Part shown: piece after piece, positions 62,546 to 64,000 of the stretch | Layout: each line of letters opens with the position of its first letter | How positions within the stretch are numbered: position 1 is the stretch's first letter | Origin: Eutreptiella sp. 'Long Island Sound 2002' | Taxonomy: Eukaryota; Euglenozoa; Euglenophyceae; Eutreptiales; Eutreptiaceae | DNA: 64,000 nt | Assembly (NCBI GenBank): GCA_964036045.1 | Contig: OZ038390.1 | Coordinates: 2,507,238-2,571,237, forward strand | Reading direction: 5' to 3' | Notes under the pieces: generated by a model | Told to the model about the DNA's origin: nothing | What the model saw: the letters and a program-made list of their open reading frames with translations, nothing else | The model's database searches: none | Program-made: the position numbers and the translations under genes

Positions 62546-64000
62546 TTGTGAGGGTAGCACTAGCATACCCGCGAGCCTGGTTCCACTTCCAGTTCCAGTG
62601 GCCGAGAGGTACTAGGACCCACTTGTCGTCGGGGTAGCTGTGCTTGAGGGTTCCATCTCGGCCGAGACCTTCCGTCCCCCATTGGGAAATGGCCGAGTCG
62701 AACTCCTCCTTCTCTAGTGCTTGCCATTGGAACAACGTTCCACCACCGCCCACGTTGCTGGCGTCGGTCACCAGGAAAATCTCCCCTTGTGCCCTAGGCA
62801 CGCCCAAGCACTTAGCGTTGGCCACCTTGTCTTTGAGCTCGTCAAATGCTTGTTGCTCTTGTGGGCCCCAGCGCCAAGTAGTACTCTTCTTGATAAAAGC
62901 CGTCAGAATGGCGCTGGTGTAGGTGAAGTTTCTGATATGGCGGCGATAGAAGTTGCACGCCCCAATGAAACTGCGTACATCATGAAGTCCCTTCTTGGGG
63001 TCTTCGTGACGTACCTTAGCATCCATCAGGGGTTCGGCCTTAGAGGCCGCTGGGGTCCACCACCCATAGCCAACGTCAAACCCCAGGTACTGCATGTTCT
63101 CCTGCATGAACTCACACTTCTCCAGCTTGAGCCGTGTGTTGTTCTCTTGGCAGACTGCAAAGAACTCACCCAAGAGGATTAGGTGGTCCTCCTGGGTATT
63201 GGTTCCGAGGCATACATCGTCGATGTGTGCTTCCATCTGGGCCCCACGGGATATAAGTTCCTGCACCTTAGGTCTCCTTCGTAGGATGGACAAGATCTTG
63301 TTCATCAGCTCTTGGAATAGAGCGGGTGTGTTGGCCACGCCAAATGGCATGACCTTCCACTTGAACACCCTCCCCTGAGGGGTGATGAAGGCTAGTAGCT
63401 CCTGAGCGTTGGGCGTCAGGTCCACTTGCCAGAATCCGCTCCTCTTGTCCATCTTGGTCTTGTAGCGACAGGAGGCTATCTTCTCAAGGGTAGACTCCAT
63501 ATTAGGAATGGACCCTGAGTGGTTCAGCGTTTTCTTGTTCAGCTCTCCGTAGTCCACTACCAGCCGTTTGGCTGTAGACCCAGGTTTAGCCACCAGGAAA
63601 CAGGGGCTGCAGTGTTGGGGGTAGTCCCCTTCCTTGTACTCCAGGACTAGGCCAGCGTCGATACATTCTTTCATCTGTTGCTCAATCTCGTCGGCCTGCT
63701 CTTTAGGAGCTGGAAAGGGTCTCCTCTGGATCTTGTGACCCACGAACTCGGGTTTCAGCTTGAGGTCCATCTGTACCAGCTTGTCACATGAAGCTGGAGG
63801 GGGTAGTTCTCCGAACACCCCCAGATAGGTCCTTATAAGCTTCTGCACCCGCGGGTCCAGTAGCTTGATCTTGTCCTCCATGTCCTCGTCAGAGTGTAAG
63901 TTGCTTGCCCCCTGAGTAATAGACGTCGGGAGGTGATCCTCCACCGACTTTTCGCCCTTGGTAGTGTCCTTCAACCCTTTGGTAGGCATATAGTAGGTCT
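62530..64000 (-). pseudogene. Gypsy-1 RT and start of RNase H (partial at window edge)
   Basis: Motifs: RPFPAPKEQADEIEQQMKEC, AKRLVVDYGELNKKT, MDKRSGFWQVDLTP, VMPFGVANTPALFQELM, MEAHIDDVCLG (catalytic DD), FIGACNFYRRHIRNF, then RNase H FLVTDASNVGGGGT. The last RNase H part has shifted frame near 62550. Confidence 0.85.

Larger units (their letters stand above)
47117..64000 (-). mobile_element. Gypsy-1: decayed minus-strand Ty3/gypsy element, split by Gypsy-2
   Basis: Segments 64000-61779 and 48509-47117 belong to one element. The integrase frame runs from CGLTRFTRL on the right to FPCTKHITGEETIK on the left when 48510-61782 is removed. Order is RT, RNase H, integrase, chromodomain, as in chromoviruses. 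Frameshifts near 62550, 62100 and 47590 and in-frame TAGs (near 62012 and 48130) show it is dead. The 5' part lies beyond the window. Confidence 0.85.

Overview
The window looks like repeat-dominated eukaryotic nuclear DNA, most likely from a protist or alga. It contains LTR retrotransposons with chromodomain integrases, non-LTR and tyrosine-recombinase-style retroelement remains, long minisatellites and GT-AG intron signals, and no bacterial operon architecture. A six-segment membrane histidine-kinase/receiver hybrid and a DNA transposon carrying 2-oxoglutarate dioxygenase genes would fit a chromerid, dinoflagellate or related alga, but nothing here fixes the taxon.

1-13 kb: a decayed LINE tail (zf-RVT-like region and RNase H, minus strand), diverged segmental duplicates (3.2-6.7 kb against 9.7-11.1 kb) with a short mobile repeat present in one copy and absent from the other, then three tandem arrays with units of 82, 14 and about 52 bp. 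13.2-15.2 kb: the only clear non-transposon gene, an intact 660-codon hybrid histidine kinase.

15.8-39.5 kb: a nest of insertions. The outermost layer is an old minus-strand retroelement (gag-like, RT, RNase H) whose terminal repeats follow an A1 / B1-A2-B2 layout. It is broken by (i) a 1.3-kb poly(A) retrocopy with a 20-bp target duplication, exactly in the RT YLDD motif; (ii) a 3.2-kb element with 13-bp inverted termini and a TATA target duplication, encoding an unusual RT; (iii) a 7.1-kb TIR transposon (copy 1) inside element ii; (iv) a second 7.1-kb copy (copy 2). Removing each insert with one target-site copy joins the flanks in an open frame, which strongly supports the reconstruction.

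The 7.1-kb transposon is the most interesting system. Copy 2 is nearly intact and copy 1 is decaying. Both encode, on the minus strand, a DDE-like transposase, a long protein with an HxD...H...R dioxygenase core and a Cys cluster, a coiled-coil protein, and a TET/JBP-like dioxygenase separated from the coiled coil by a single UGA in the context UGA-CUAG. Arrays rich in TTATCGCGCGATAA and CTAGTTAGAGC fill every non-coding segment. One array lies inside a predicted in-frame intron that joins two of the ORFs.

39.5-47 kb: low-complexity DNA, two unassigned ORFs and a tRNA-like SINE head. 47-64 kb: a decayed minus-strand Ty3/gypsy element (Gypsy-1) is split in its integrase by a plus-strand 13.3-kb Ty3/gypsy element (Gypsy-2) with a CAAC target duplication. 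Gypsy-2 has an intact 1661-codon pol (protease, extra domain, RT, RNase H, integrase, chromodomain), a gag in the same frame separated from pol by UGA and UAG stops, and a rearranged 5' LTR that is partly inverted.
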